Program-made: the position numbers and the translations under genes | Part shown: one piece after another, positions 49,477-57,770 of the stretch | How the letters are laid out: the number at the start of each line of letters is the position of its first letter | Numbering within the stretch: the first letter of the stretch is position 1 | The notes under the pieces: generated by a model | The model's database searches: none | The model's input: the letters and a program-made list of their open reading frames with translations, nothing else | Told to the model about the DNA's origin: nothing | DNA from: Mesorhizobium sp. J8 | GTDB lineage: Bacteria > Pseudomonadota > Alphaproteobacteria > Rhizobiales > Rhizobiaceae | Direction of reading: 5' to 3' | Assembly (NCBI RefSeq): GCF_016591715.1 | Contig: NZ_AP024109.1 | Location: forward strand, 3,100,001 to 3,164,000 | Length of the DNA: 64,000 nucleotides

Positions 49477-50322
49477 ATGGCACTCAGCCTCGCTGAGCAG
49501 ATGTTCTATTGCGCTACCAAAGTGGCGACGTTCTCTGGTCCCCGGCCTTTGCAAACAGGGACCGGCTTTTTCTACGTGGTGCACCTTGCCCAAGACCGCA
49601 CCCGCGATGTCCACCTGCTCGTGACAAACAAACACGTCATGGAAGGAGCGGATCGCATTGGACTGACTTTTCACAAGAACGGCGGAGATGGATCTCCGGT
49701 CAATGATGGTGAGTTTTTCAACGTCTTTATGAATATTGGAGAGGGGAGTGTGATCGCGCATCCCAACCCAGACATTGATCTTTGCGCCATCGCGATGGGC
49801 CAAACCCTTAATATGATGCGTTTGAGCGGGAGGCCGCTGTTTTACGTTGCCCTGGAGAAAGCGGCCATTCCCACCGATGAGATTTGGGCGAAGTTCGATG
49901 TGATCGAGAAGATCACGATGATTGGGTGCCCAAACGGCCTTTTCGATACTGCAAATAACATGCCCATAGCGCGCAGTGGATCAACCGCGACAGACATAAC
50001 AAAAAAATACCAAGGCAAGAGTGAGTTTCTGATTGACCTCGCGTGCTTTCCTGGCTCGTCTGGGTCGCCTGTCTTTGTCTACGATCCAAACGGGGGGCTG
50101 GATCGTGGTTCGGCCACACTAGAAATTGGCAGGGTCAAGCTGTGGTTTGTAGGCATTCTCTATGCCGGGCCCACTATAAACAACCTGGGCGAAATCCAGC
50201 TGGCAAGGCGGCCGACATTCCAGTTCGCGTCCATGATGCATTTGGGCCAAGTGATTAGATCGACCGAAATTCTCACTTTCGACAGGCTTATTCAGGAGAT
50301 GGATGCCGGTGGGCGCCTTTGA
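49477..50322 (+). CDS. Trypsin-like serine protease, third gene of the CBASS-like cassette
   Basis: ATG 49477 (GTG 49474 alternative) follows GAAGAAGGGAAAGAG, 77 bp after the CD-NTase. The 281-aa protein is a chymotrypsin-fold protease without a signal peptide. H53 lies in LVTNKHVME, the Asp is D99 or D101 in HPNPDIDLCAI, and S195 lies in FPGSSGSPVF (GxSGxP). It also has a TGTGFFYVV start strand. It should act in the cytoplasm. Its place in the operon suggests a role as an extra effector or maturation factor, or an independent defence gene. CBASS operons with such a protease are not something I know as a named class. Confidence 0.75.
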   Translation: MALSLAEQMFYCATKVATFSGPRPLQTGTGFFYVVHLAQDRTRDVHLLVTNKHVMEGADRIGLTFHKNGGDGSPVNDGEFFNVFMNIGEGSVIAHPNPDIDLCAIAMGQTLNMMRLSGRPLFYVALEKAAIPTDEIWAKFDVIEKITMIGCPNGLFDTANNMPIARSGSTATDITKKYQGKSEFLIDLACFPGSSGSPVFVYDPNGGLDRGSATLEIGRVKLWFVGILYAGPTINNLGEIQLARRPTFQFASMMHLGQVIRSTEILTFDRLIQEMDAGGRL

Positions 50323-50452
50323 GCAGTAATGCCAAAACGGCCGCGCCGGACCTCGGCAAACGTTCTGGCTGAGCGAGCGCTCGAATGATTGTGGCGCCGT
50401 CGGCATTGACACTGATCAATGCGGAGACGCTCAAGATGGGTTGCTTCTTTCA

Positions 50453-50568
50453 CTACCAGGCTGACACGCCTTCACGGTTGAGACTCGCGGCGATGACTTG
50501 AGCGGCATTGTCCCGTCGTCGGCGAAACGTCGAATAAGCCCAGCTGCGCGGCCGCCTTCGCGCAGCAT
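50453..50568 (-). pseudogene. Remnant of a DUF6362 gene 3' end
   Basis: The minus strand gives RSWAYSTFRRRRDNAAQVIA…GVSAW and a stop at 50453. It aligns with the tail of the gene at 51204-51656 (RGWAYSTFRRRRDKAAALIS…GVVPW), about two-thirds identical over 31 residues. The rest of the gene is absent. Confidence 0.65.
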
Positions 50569-50578
50569 GAGAGCCTGC

Positions 50579-51133
50579 TCATCTTGTTAGGCTGACGTCG
50601 TCGATGTCGAACAATGGGCCGGAGTAATCGGGGGCATTGTCCGCAAAAAACTCGACTTGCCGTTCCCCCTCGTCCTTCTCGGAAATATAGACGACCACCT
50701 CGGCTTTGGACCAATGCGTGTCCGGCTGCTCTGATCCGAGCATCGTTGCGAAAACAATTCTACCCGCAATTTTGGCGATAGCTGGAGTCTTACCAGCCAC
50801 TTTTTGTCGGGGTATATACCAGAATGAAAAGGTGTAGCGACCCTCGTTCAGAGCGACCGTCTGCCTGATGCTTCCGGTGCCCGAGCCCAATCCGCCGACG
50901 CTGGCGCCAAGCTTGCCACTGTGGGAATCATCATTGACGGCCGAGTTGCCTTTGAAGACCCAATACTTGCAGCCCGCCGCCTTGCCGCTCGTACAACCAG
51001 GATCGTCGAAGCTCCCATTCTTGATCAACTCTGCTGCGAACGCGCAATGTCCGGCGCTTACTACAAACAGGCAGACACTCGCTCCAAGAAGCCGGCGGGC
51101 GAACGGGCCAAGTATTGCAATGAAATTCTTCAT
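50579..51133 (-). CDS. Secreted protein with carbohydrate-binding-module-like fold
   Basis: The 184-aa protein has a signal peptide (…LLGASVCLFVVSAGHCAFA) and a jelly-roll-type domain: ELIKNGSFDDPGC at the start, GSIRQTVALNEGRYTFSFWY in the middle and VEFFADNAPDYSGPLFDIDD VSL at the end. This NGSFE…FDDVSL layout is that of CBM4/9-like and DUF642-like modules. A Cys pair (C28/C36 region) may close the loop. It lies between a full DUF6362 gene and a duplicated tail of that gene, as if inserted there. Ligand unknown. Confidence 0.7.
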   Translation of the reverse strand: MKNFIAILGPFARRLLGASVCLFVVSAGHCAFAAELIKNGSFDDPGCTSGKAAGCKYWVFKGNSAVNDDSHSGKLGASVGGLGSGTGSIRQTVALNEGRYTFSFWYIPRQKVAGKTPAIAKIAGRIVFATMLGSEQPDTHWSKAEVVVYISEKDEGERQVEFFADNAPDYSGPLFDIDDVSLTR

Positions 51134-51203
51134 GGAATGCCCTCCCTATGTATAGTTTCTAATATAATAGCGCGCGCACGAGGCCAGAAAGTCAATGGGG
51201 ACG

Positions 51204-51656
51204 TCACCAAGGGACGACGCCAGCAGCGTTCAATCTGGTTGAGATTAGCGCAGCGGCCTTGTCGCGCCGCCGCCGAAATGTCGAGTAAGCCCATCCGCGG
51301 CGCTGGCACTCTACCTCGGTATGGCGCCCACGAATCGCCCAAAAGCACCAGGTTACCGGCGCCCGGCGCGCGGCCGGCTCGGCTTCGACGTATCGGCCCC
51401 AATTCGGCATGCCGCGGTCGCCGATCAGCACCTTTTCCATCCGAGAGCTGTCGCGCGCGGTGCGCTGCACGCGCACTCGCGTGACGGTGCGGGCGGCGCC
51501 CTCCTGGTGTTGGTTGACCTCGTCCGAGAACTCGACCCGATATTCCGGCCAGTTGTTCTTGAACCAGTCCGGACCGACCTGGCCAGTAGTGTCGAGCAGC
51601 ACCTCGAACGCGTGCACCATGGCGTTTTTAACGAGCGTCGGTGTCCAGCCGGCCAT
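51204..51656 (-). CDS. DUF6362 family protein
   Basis: ATG 51656 overlaps the stop of the upstream frame (TGATG). The 150-aa protein matches DUF6362: AGWTPTLVKNAMVHAFEVLL at the N-terminus and a C-terminal helix-turn-helix-like RGWAYSTFRRRRDKAAALIS. Such proteins are frequent in rhizobial prophages and are often preceded by an HTH gene, as here. Probably DNA-binding or packaging related; the function is not established. Confidence 0.75.
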   Translation of the reverse strand: MAGWTPTLVKNAMVHAFEVLLDTTGQVGPDWFKNNWPEYRVEFSDEVNQHQEGAARTVTRVRVQRTARDSSRMEKVLIGDRGMPNWGRYVEAEPAARRAPVTWCFWAIRGRHTEVECQRRGWAYSTFRRRRDKAAALISTRLNAAGVVPW

Positions 51657-52081
51657 CAATCGAACTCACCATCTGTGGTTGCATCGTACATGTCGTCTCG
51701 AATCGCGCAGACGTTGATCCGGCGAAGATATTCCTCGCCTGTTAATCCGCGCTTCTTCGCCTGGCGGGCGAGCTTGGCGCGCTCACGGAAGGTCAGGTTG
51801 ACCGAGATGCGGCGATGCTTCGGGCCGCCGACTTCATGCAGCGGCAGGCCCCAGTTCTTCCATTGCCGGCGCACGGTGGCGGCGCTGGTGCCGTCCGCCA
51901 TGCGACGCTCAATCTCGGCCGAGGAGTAACCGAGGCCGGTCAGGAACCCGATGAATGCACCCTTCGCGATCGTCCAGCGGATGACGACCGGATAGCCGTT
52001 TGGTTCGTCTGGGATGGCATGCAGGTCTGCATCGCCGTCGATCGCTACCCCAAGGTCGAGGACAACCTTCAGGCCATCCAT
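51656..52081 (-). CDS. HTH-type phage-island protein, N-terminus uncertain
   Basis: The reliable part is IRWTIAKGAFIGFLTGLGYS, SAEIERRMADGTSAATVRRQ (helix-turn-helix) and a C-terminal ribbon-helix-helix-like LTFRERAKLARQAKKRGLTG EEYL. Upstream of about 51985 the frame runs antisense to a J-domain-protein remnant, and no start codon lies right at the conserved part. So the true N-terminus was probably replaced; ATG 52081 is the nearest in-frame ATG. It is paired with the DUF6362 gene by a stop/start overlap. Confidence 0.5.
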   Translation of the reverse strand: MDGLKVVLDLGVAIDGDADLHAIPDEPNGYPVVIRWTIAKGAFIGFLTGLGYSSAEIERRMADGTSAATVRRQWKNWGLPLHEVGGPKHRRISVNLTFRERAKLARQAKKRGLTGEEYLRRINVCAIRDDMYDATTDGEFD

Positions 52082-52235
52082 CACATCGTCGAGGCCCGCT
52101 GCATCGAGATGCGGCACGGCGGACTGCATATCGTCCGTGCGACGCTCCGCGGCTTCACCGCGCTGCCGGCGCCTAAGCCGCCGAAAAAAAGTGGCGCGAG
52201 GTTCTGGGCTTCGCGCCCCAGCAGCGCCCAAGCCC
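51985..52235 (+). pseudogene. J-domain-type protein remnant cut by IS66
   Basis: The plus strand reads IAVWFVWDGMQVCIAVDRYP, KVEDNLQAIHHIVEARCIEM and LRGFTALPAP, the central part of a DnaJ-domain protein family of rhizobial prophages. At a run of seven A (52183-52192 region) the frame slips. After it, KWREVLGFAPQQRPSP, the J-domain start, is in another frame and ends exactly at the IS66 terminus (52236). The N-terminus and the J domain itself are missing. Confidence 0.65.
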
Positions 52236-52261
52236 GTAAGCGTCCGGTCGTTACACGTCGC

Positions 52262-53640
52262 TCAAGTCTTGACAGGATTTCCGACTTTCCAGGCCCAGGG
52301 CAGGTGTTCATCGAGCCGGTTTACCGGGTGACCGTCGACCATGCGGATGAGTACATCACGCAGCCAGGCATACGGCTCGACGTTGTTGAGCTTGCATGTT
52401 TCGATCAACGAGCAAAGTACGGCCCAGCGATGACCACCGCCATCACTGCCCGCGAAGAGATGGTTCTTGCGGCCGAGCGCGATAGGTCTGATCGCGCGCT
52501 CGACCGGATTGGTGTCGAGCTCGATGCGGCCGTCGTACAGGAGACGGGTCAGGCCGTCCCAGCGCGAGAGCGCATAGCGGGGCGGCTTCAGCGAGGGTGC
52601 TGCGACCTGGCAACAACGGCAGCTGCGCTTCGAGCTAGATCCGCATGGCGTCGACGATGGTTTGGAGCGGCTGCGCCTGGCTGCAAGCCGATGCCCCGGC
52701 GATTGGCCGCGAACATCGGTCTCGACGGCATAGAGTTCGCCGACCCGTCGCAAGGCTTCCACCGCGATCGGCGCATTGGTTGCTTGCGCAACTTCGTAGA
52801 ACTTGCGCCGCGTATGCGCCCAGCAGGCAGCCAGAGCGATGTCTCCCTTGCCGGTAAGACGCTCGAGCCCGGCGTATCCGTCAACATGAAGGACGCCCTT
52901 GAAGTGCTCGAGATGCGAGCCCGGACGTTCAGCCTTGCGATCCGGCGCAAACATGTAGATCGCCGCTGGCGGCTCCGGTCCGCCCCATGGCCTCTGCTCG
53001 CGGGCGTATACCCACAGCCTGCCGGTCTTGGTGCGGCCGCGGCCGGGATCGAGCACCGGGACCGGTGTGTCATCGGCAAAAAAGATGGTGCGAGGCGAAG
53101 ATGTTCTTCGCCAGCCGCTCATGCAGGGCTTCCAGCCACCAGCACGCGCCGCCGACCCAACCGGCGAGGGTCGAGCGCGGAAGCTCGACGCCATTGCGGG
53201 CGAAGATCTGCGACTGTCGATAGAGCGGCGTGTGATCGCAATATTTGCTGACCAGCACCTGCGCCAGCAGCGCCGGCGTCGCCAGGCCGCCAGCGATCGG
53301 CCGCTCCGGTGCCGGCGCCTGCACCACCGTCTCGCAAGTCCGGCAGGCATATTTTGGCCGCGTCGTCCTGATCACGCGAAGCTGCGTTGGAATCCAGTCC
53401 AGCATCTCGCTGACGCTTTCGCCGATGGCATGCAGCGCACCGCCGCAGCAAGCGCAGGTCATGTCGTCGACATCGACCAGAACATCCTCGCGCGGCAGAT
53501 GATCGGGCAGCGGCTTGCGATGCGAAGGCCGCTCGGCCGACGGCTTGCCGACGAACGGACGGCTCTCCTGGATGCGTGCGATACGGCGTCGAGCTCTTCC
53601 AGCGCGAGCGCTGTCAAGCAGCACGAAGATTTCCGCATTT
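52262..53640 (-). pseudogene. tnpC: IS66 transposase TnpC, frameshifted
   Basis: The N-terminal half in one frame has IARIQESRPFVGKPSAERPS, the zinc-finger DDMTCACCGGALHAIGESVS and VIRTTRPKYACRTCETVVQA. The next part (RSTLAGWVGGACWWLEALHE) ends at a frame change near 53080-53100. The second frame continues with the catalytic domain: FADDTPVPVLDPGRGRTKTG, VLHVDGYAGLERL, AACWAHTRRKFYEV, and ELDTNPVERAIRPIALGRKN. The start is also scrambled (…ALALEELDAV in another frame). The DDE acid residues look conserved but the gene cannot make one protein. Nonautonomous. Confidence 0.85.
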
Positions 53641-53769
53641 GGGCAACAGGAAGTTTTCCGCACGACGGGGCTGGCGTTGATGGCGACGCAGACGAGCAGC
53701 CCGCCGGAGCGACCCACACGAGTCTGGCTTCGGCGGGCTGCTCGCGCACGTCGGTGGAGGATTAAGGTG

Positions 53770-55221
53770 TCACGCACGGGCCGTATCCACGTCGATTTGG
53801 GCCATGAGCCGCTGCTCGATATGGCGAAGCCGATAGCTGGGACCGTCTGTCTGGATGACGTGACAATGGTGCAAAAGCCGGTCGAGGATGGCAGCGGCAA
53901 GTGCTTCGTCGCCGGCCAGCATGGCCGGCCACTCGGTGATGGATTTGTTCGAGGTGATGAGCGTGCTGGAGCGCTCGTAGCGGTAGTTGACGACCTGGAA
54001 CAGGCGGTGCGCATCACGCCGGTCGAGCGCCTGGAAGCCCAGTTCGTCGATGATGAGCAACGGCACGCTCAGATAACGCGGCTTGCGTATGCCGGCCGCC
54101 GGCTCCCTGGCACGTCGCATGCTTTCGATCAGTTCATCGGCTTCCATGAACAGCGTCGAGAAACGGTTCTGCACGGCCTTGACGCCGATCGCCGCGGAAA
54201 GATGCGTCTTGCCCGTGCCGGGCGGGCCAAGCAGCAGGATCGTCTCCCTGCAGCGCACGAACTCGCAGGTTGCCAGCATCTCGATCTTGGCGCGCTCGAT
54301 GCTGCGATTGAACAGAAAGTCAAAGCCTTCCAACGTGCGCCCGATCGGCAACCGGCTTTGCTTCAGCCAGTTTTTGACCCGCTTCTCCTCGCGCACCGAA
54401 GTCTCGCTCTCGGCGATGCGTTCAAGGAACGCCGCAAGCCTCAACTGCTCGCGTACACCCTCTTCGATCAACTCGGCCAGGTGCCGCTTGACCGCAGCCG
54501 CAGACGCGCCCGCCAGCGCGAACACGCGCTGCCCATCATCCAGCTCGATCGCCACCATGCCGTCCGGCGGCCGCACGAGATTCCGCAACGCGACGAGCGC
54601 CGGCGGCTCGTTTTCTGCTCCATCGGCGAGCTCGACCAGCGCCAGTTCTGGCGCCTTGCGGGCGGTCAGGCCGAACTCCTCCCGCCAGCGGAAGGCCATG
54701 CTGGTGGCAATGCCATGGCGGCGGCAGACCCGCGCGACGACAACGCCGGGTCTCTCGGTCTCCGCAACGATTGCCCGCTTCTGCTCTTCGGTGAAGCTGC
54801 GCCGGTGCGATCGCCCGTCCATCGCCTCGGGTGTCAAGCGGTATTGGCGCCGTGCGCAATTAGCAGCGCTGCTTAATAGGGCTCGGGCACTCGGATGAAG
54901 CAGCGATCGCCAGTCCATTTCGTCGCCGGATTCCTCGAGCCGATCGCGCCAGATCCGCAGCGCATGTCGCGAAAGTCCGAGCGCGGCGGCGTACTCGGCA
55001 TGGCCCAGGCCGCTCCAGTTCAGTGCCTCGACATGCATGCTCCAGAACGCCCGCAAAGCAACCGGGCCGCTGTCCGTGCGCTTGCCGTAGCGATAGCGCG
55101 GCCGCCTCTGCGGGCGCTTCGGTTGCTGCGTCTTGCGCTGCCGTCCGGTCTTCTTCCGGCGCAAATTCTGCAGCTTTTCCGCACGCTTGCGCAGGTCGTC
55201 ACTGCTCACCAGATGGTGCAT
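53770..55221 (-). CDS. Chimeric IS66 TnpA - IS21 IstB ATPase fusion
   Basis: The 483-residue open frame has two parts. Residues ~1-250 are the long IS66 accessory protein TnpA (MHVEALNWSGLGHAEYAAAL; the HTH RRSFTEEQKRAIVAETERPG…RRHGIATSMAFRWREEFGL). Residues ~255-483 are IstB, the AAA+ helper of IS21 elements: RTLEGFDFLFNRS, Walker A LGPPGTGKTH (~332-340), Walker B LLIIDELGF, the sensor-like STLITSNKSITEWP and a normal IstB end (LLHHCHVIQTDGPSYRLR). The TnpA N-terminus continues upstream (YWSSQVASWLSSNLSAQEFC) to ~55345 where it is frameshifted. A fusion product could still be made from the ATG at 55221. Confidence 0.75.
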   Translation of the reverse strand: MHHLVSSDDLRKRAEKLQNLRRKKTGRQRKTQQPKRPQRRPRYRYGKRTDSGPVALRAFWSMHVEALNWSGLGHAEYAAALGLSRHALRIWRDRLEESGDEMDWRSLLHPSARALLSSAANCARRQYRLTPEAMDGRSHRRSFTEEQKRAIVAETERPGVVVARVCRRHGIATSMAFRWREEFGLTARKAPELALVELADGAENEPPALVALRNLVRPPDGMVAIELDDGQRVFALAGASAAAVKRHLAELIEEGVREQLRLAAFLERIAESETSVREEKRVKNWLKQSRLPIGRTLEGFDFLFNRSIERAKIEMLATCEFVRCRETILLLGPPGTGKTHLSAAIGVKAVQNRFSTLFMEADELIESMRRAREPAAGIRKPRYLSVPLLIIDELGFQALDRRDAHRLFQVVNYRYERSSTLITSNKSITEWPAMLAGDEALAAAILDRLLHHCHVIQTDGPSYRLRHIEQRLMAQIDVDTARA

Positions 55222-55439
55222 CCACAGATCGAAAGTTCTGATCGAGAGATCGCGCTGGCGGCAGAATTCCTGCGCACTGAGATTGCTGCTGAGCCAGCTC
55301 GCGACCTGCGACGACCAATAGGGGCTGTTGGCCGGCCCAGGAGCGGCGCGCCATCGAAGATCATCCTCCTTGATAAGAAGGAACCCGACATGACGCGAGA
55401 TTGCACTACTTCAAATATGTGCAGGGACCGGACGCTCAC

Positions 55440-56374
55440 ACCAACAACCGAGGGATGGCAAGATAAAAGGGCGCACATTGTGCTGCGGTCGAGCGGTGGG
55501 TTTTCAATGAGTTATATGGAGATTTCGCAACGTGCGGCCGTCGAACGCACATTGCGACGATGGCGATTTTGACGCTGCTTCAAGCGCTTAGTGCAATGTG
55601 CATTGGCCCGCGTGTGATCGATAGGACTATGAGCGGGAAGAAGGAGGAGGGGCACGTTCCGACGCGGCGGCGCCTGGTTGGACAGCGACTTGCGCTGCGA
55701 GCCATCTCTACGGCCGATCTGCCAGCGTCGGTCGCAGGTGGCGGCCGAGCGCTGGCTTGTCTGGTGCGCATATCCCTCTCGCGGTGAGGGTTGCCGAGCT
55801 TATTCCTCTGCATTGAGACACACTGTTCGCGGCAAAGACTTTCATAGTCTGAGTCTTGTGTCTCGACTGCGTACGTGGCATCGCCGCCAACGATGCCGAG
55901 CCCCTGCCGCCTACGCCTGGTTAGCTGTATGAGCCGTGGCGGGTATCAATACTGACATGAATGCGCGAACCGTCCTGTTAAGGTCCTGGCGATGTGACGG
56001 TGGTCGCTCGGTTCTGCCGTGAAGAGGAGAATTCACCACGTCCAGGGTCAGCCGTCGCGCCTTGCTCAGGCTGCCCAGTCGTTGCCTCGACCGTTGTCGC
56101 AAACGGTCACGGCACGAAAGCGTTACCTTGTGACCAGCAACCATCCAATGACCTGCTAGCCCTGATTGGGACGCATAAGACAGCATATGCAGCGTTCGGC
56201 GAGGTCCACAGAAGGTGCGGCCGCAGCCGCGACCACGTCAGGGCTGGCCGGGAGGAGGAGAGGGCTGCTGGACGTCTGCGCCTATCCTGCGGTCAAGGAA
56301 GGCGATCGCCTGGCCAAAGCCCGATGTCTTTTAGAGATCGAAGCGCGCGGCGAACTCGACCTGCCCGAGCACCT
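55440..56374. other. Decayed mobile-element region
   Basis: No intact gene. At 55460-55573 the plus strand gives RAHIVLRSSGGFSMSYMEIS, like the N-terminus of IS630-family transposases. At ~56250-56400 a plus frame gives LLDVCAYPAVKEGDRLAKAR and IEARGELDLPEHLQALLW, a protein-like tail of unknown origin. The remainder shows no reading frame that resembles a family. Confidence 0.5.
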
Positions 56375-57427
56375 TCAGGCCCTTCTTTGGTCGACGATGT
56401 CGAGGGCATGAGACCGACCACCGGCTAGCCGGTCAGCTTCGTTCAGATCATCCGAAGCCCGCTGGAAAAGGTTCGTTGCGAGGCTGATGACCGGCATTCG
56501 AGACAACACCTTTGGATATATAGAGGCGATCTCGGGATTTGATCTTTTTCCGGGGACGGCGATCAACACGATCGCGATCCCGAAGCCAGCGAGACCAATT
56601 CCGGCGATCACATCGACCGTGTAATGGTTGCCGACAACCGCTGCGGAAATGGCCATTACCACATTAAGTAAGAGAAACGGATAGCGGAGCCATTTCAACT
56701 CCCAAGCTGCCCATGCGAAGAGGACGGCGCTTGCTGCATGCAGAGATGGGAACGTCATGATTCCCTTGGCCTTGCTTAGGCTGAAGATGAACGCGGGATC
56801 GGATCTGACGCCCTTCAGCTCGTCCAGGAAAACGTACCCCCATGTGCGATCTATGTTTTGCAGATCGGCCGGGTGAATGTTGAACGTTGTGTACGTACCA
56901 AGGGCTGGGTACCAGATGGATATGACGCAGCCCAAGAAATAGATCACCGCGTACATCAATATCATCTGGTACGAGCGCAGCGGGCGCCCAAAAACTGCCA
57001 GGACAATTGGCAACCAGATAAGCTGTTGAGTGAAGCTCTCATAGGCAAGGTTGAGCGGCTGCGCGAGGTATGGCCGGCTGTCGATGAATTTGAGAAGGGC
57101 TGGCCAGTCGACACCAAGTGCCTGATCCATGGCCTTCAACTGGTCGTCAGCCAAGGGCAGGTTGAGTCGGGCGGCGAGATAGACAGCAATAACGATCGGG
57201 ACAACAAGCAGGACGCCGTAGAGAAAGCTCTCGGTCGCGGCCCTGATCCGCGGCCGCGGCCTGAATGTGATGCCGCAGATCAGGGCCAGAATAAACCACA
57301 GTGCGAAGGGACCGACGAAACCGTAGTCGACATTAAGCCCCACCTGCGCCGTGAGCGGCAAGACAACCAGGTAGGAGCCGATCGTCGACCAGATCAGTGC
57401 GGCTCTCGCTCTTGCAAGGTCGGACAT
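56375..57427 (-). CDS. PAP2-superfamily membrane phosphatase
   Basis: From ATG 57427 (GGGAT upstream; ATG 57433 is an alternative) the 350-aa protein has about seven transmembrane helices. It carries the PAP2/inositolphosphotransferase motifs: a K-x6-RP-like segment replaced by SLSKAKGIMTFPSLHAASAV (C2, SxHAxxAV with PSLH) and VVGNHYTVDVIAGIGL (C3, SRxxxxxHxxxDVxxG, here GNHYTVDVIAG). This resembles the AUR1-like PAP2_3 group. The enzymes dephosphorylate lipid phosphates or transfer phospho-head groups. The C-terminal ~60 residues are cytoplasmic. It stands alone, divergent from the tail-fibre-like gene. Confidence 0.87.
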   Translation of the reverse strand: MSDLARARAALIWSTIGSYLVVLPLTAQVGLNVDYGFVGPFALWFILALICGITFRPRPRIRAATESFLYGVLLVVPIVIAVYLAARLNLPLADDQLKAMDQALGVDWPALLKFIDSRPYLAQPLNLAYESFTQQLIWLPIVLAVFGRPLRSYQMILMYAVIYFLGCVISIWYPALGTYTTFNIHPADLQNIDRTWGYVFLDELKGVRSDPAFIFSLSKAKGIMTFPSLHAASAVLFAWAAWELKWLRYPFLLLNVVMAISAAVVGNHYTVDVIAGIGLAGFGIAIVLIAVPGKRSNPEIASIYPKVLSRMPVISLATNLFQRASDDLNEADRLAGGRSHALDIVDQRRA

Positions 57428-57770
57428 CACCATATCCCAAAGCAATGCGGGAGACGGTTAATTGCGTGGTATTAAGAATCCATTGCCGTTCTGGAGTCAA
57501 TTGGCGCGGTGTACCAGGCTACCATATAGTATTTGCATGATTTTGTTACAAAATTCAGAATATTTGCATTAGACTAAGCTAATGTTCAAATTCATTGCTT
57601 GTATCGTGTATGTATGCTACTTGAAGTATGTTCTCTGGATAAGTCTGACGAAAGTCGGATTGGCGGCGATCCAACTATGGTGGCTCGTCAATCCATCTCG
57701 ATCGAGCGTTCGCCATCGAAGTCGTGGCGGCGCGCACTTTCTTGCGCGCTGCAATTTGTGGAGATCAACG
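57428..57770. promoter_or_regulatory. AT-rich control region with palindrome
   Basis: An unusually AT-rich stretch (about 57490-57600) in a GC-rich genome. It includes ATTTTGT-T-ACAAAAT (57540-57554), a perfect 7-bp inverted repeat, 0.2 kb upstream of the tail-fibre-like gene and 0.1 kb upstream of the PAP2 gene. Suitable as a regulator or xenogeneic-silencer site. No gene is seen in it. Confidence 0.5.

Larger units (their letters stand above)
52236..55439 (-). mobile_element. IS66-family element, decayed and chimeric
   Basis: The left end starts GTAAGCGTCCGGTCG (52236-) and the right end on the other strand reads GTGAGCGTCCGGTCC (55439-), matching IS66 terminal inverted repeats. Inside, on the minus strand, are an IS66 accessory gene fused to an IS21-type istB, and a frameshifted tnpC. 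The usual tnpB is absent. Flanking 8-bp sequences (CCAAGCCC left) do not form an obvious target duplication, so one end may have rearranged. Confidence 0.8.

Noticed and set aside
51815..53251. Long plus-strand frame of 478 codons over the IS66 transposase
   Set aside because: It is antisense to tnpC for most of its length. Only its 5' part (51985-52190) carries a real J-domain-type remnant.
53515..54876. Long plus-strand frame of 453 codons
   Set aside because: Antisense to the TnpA-IstB fusion and TnpC; no family resemblance.
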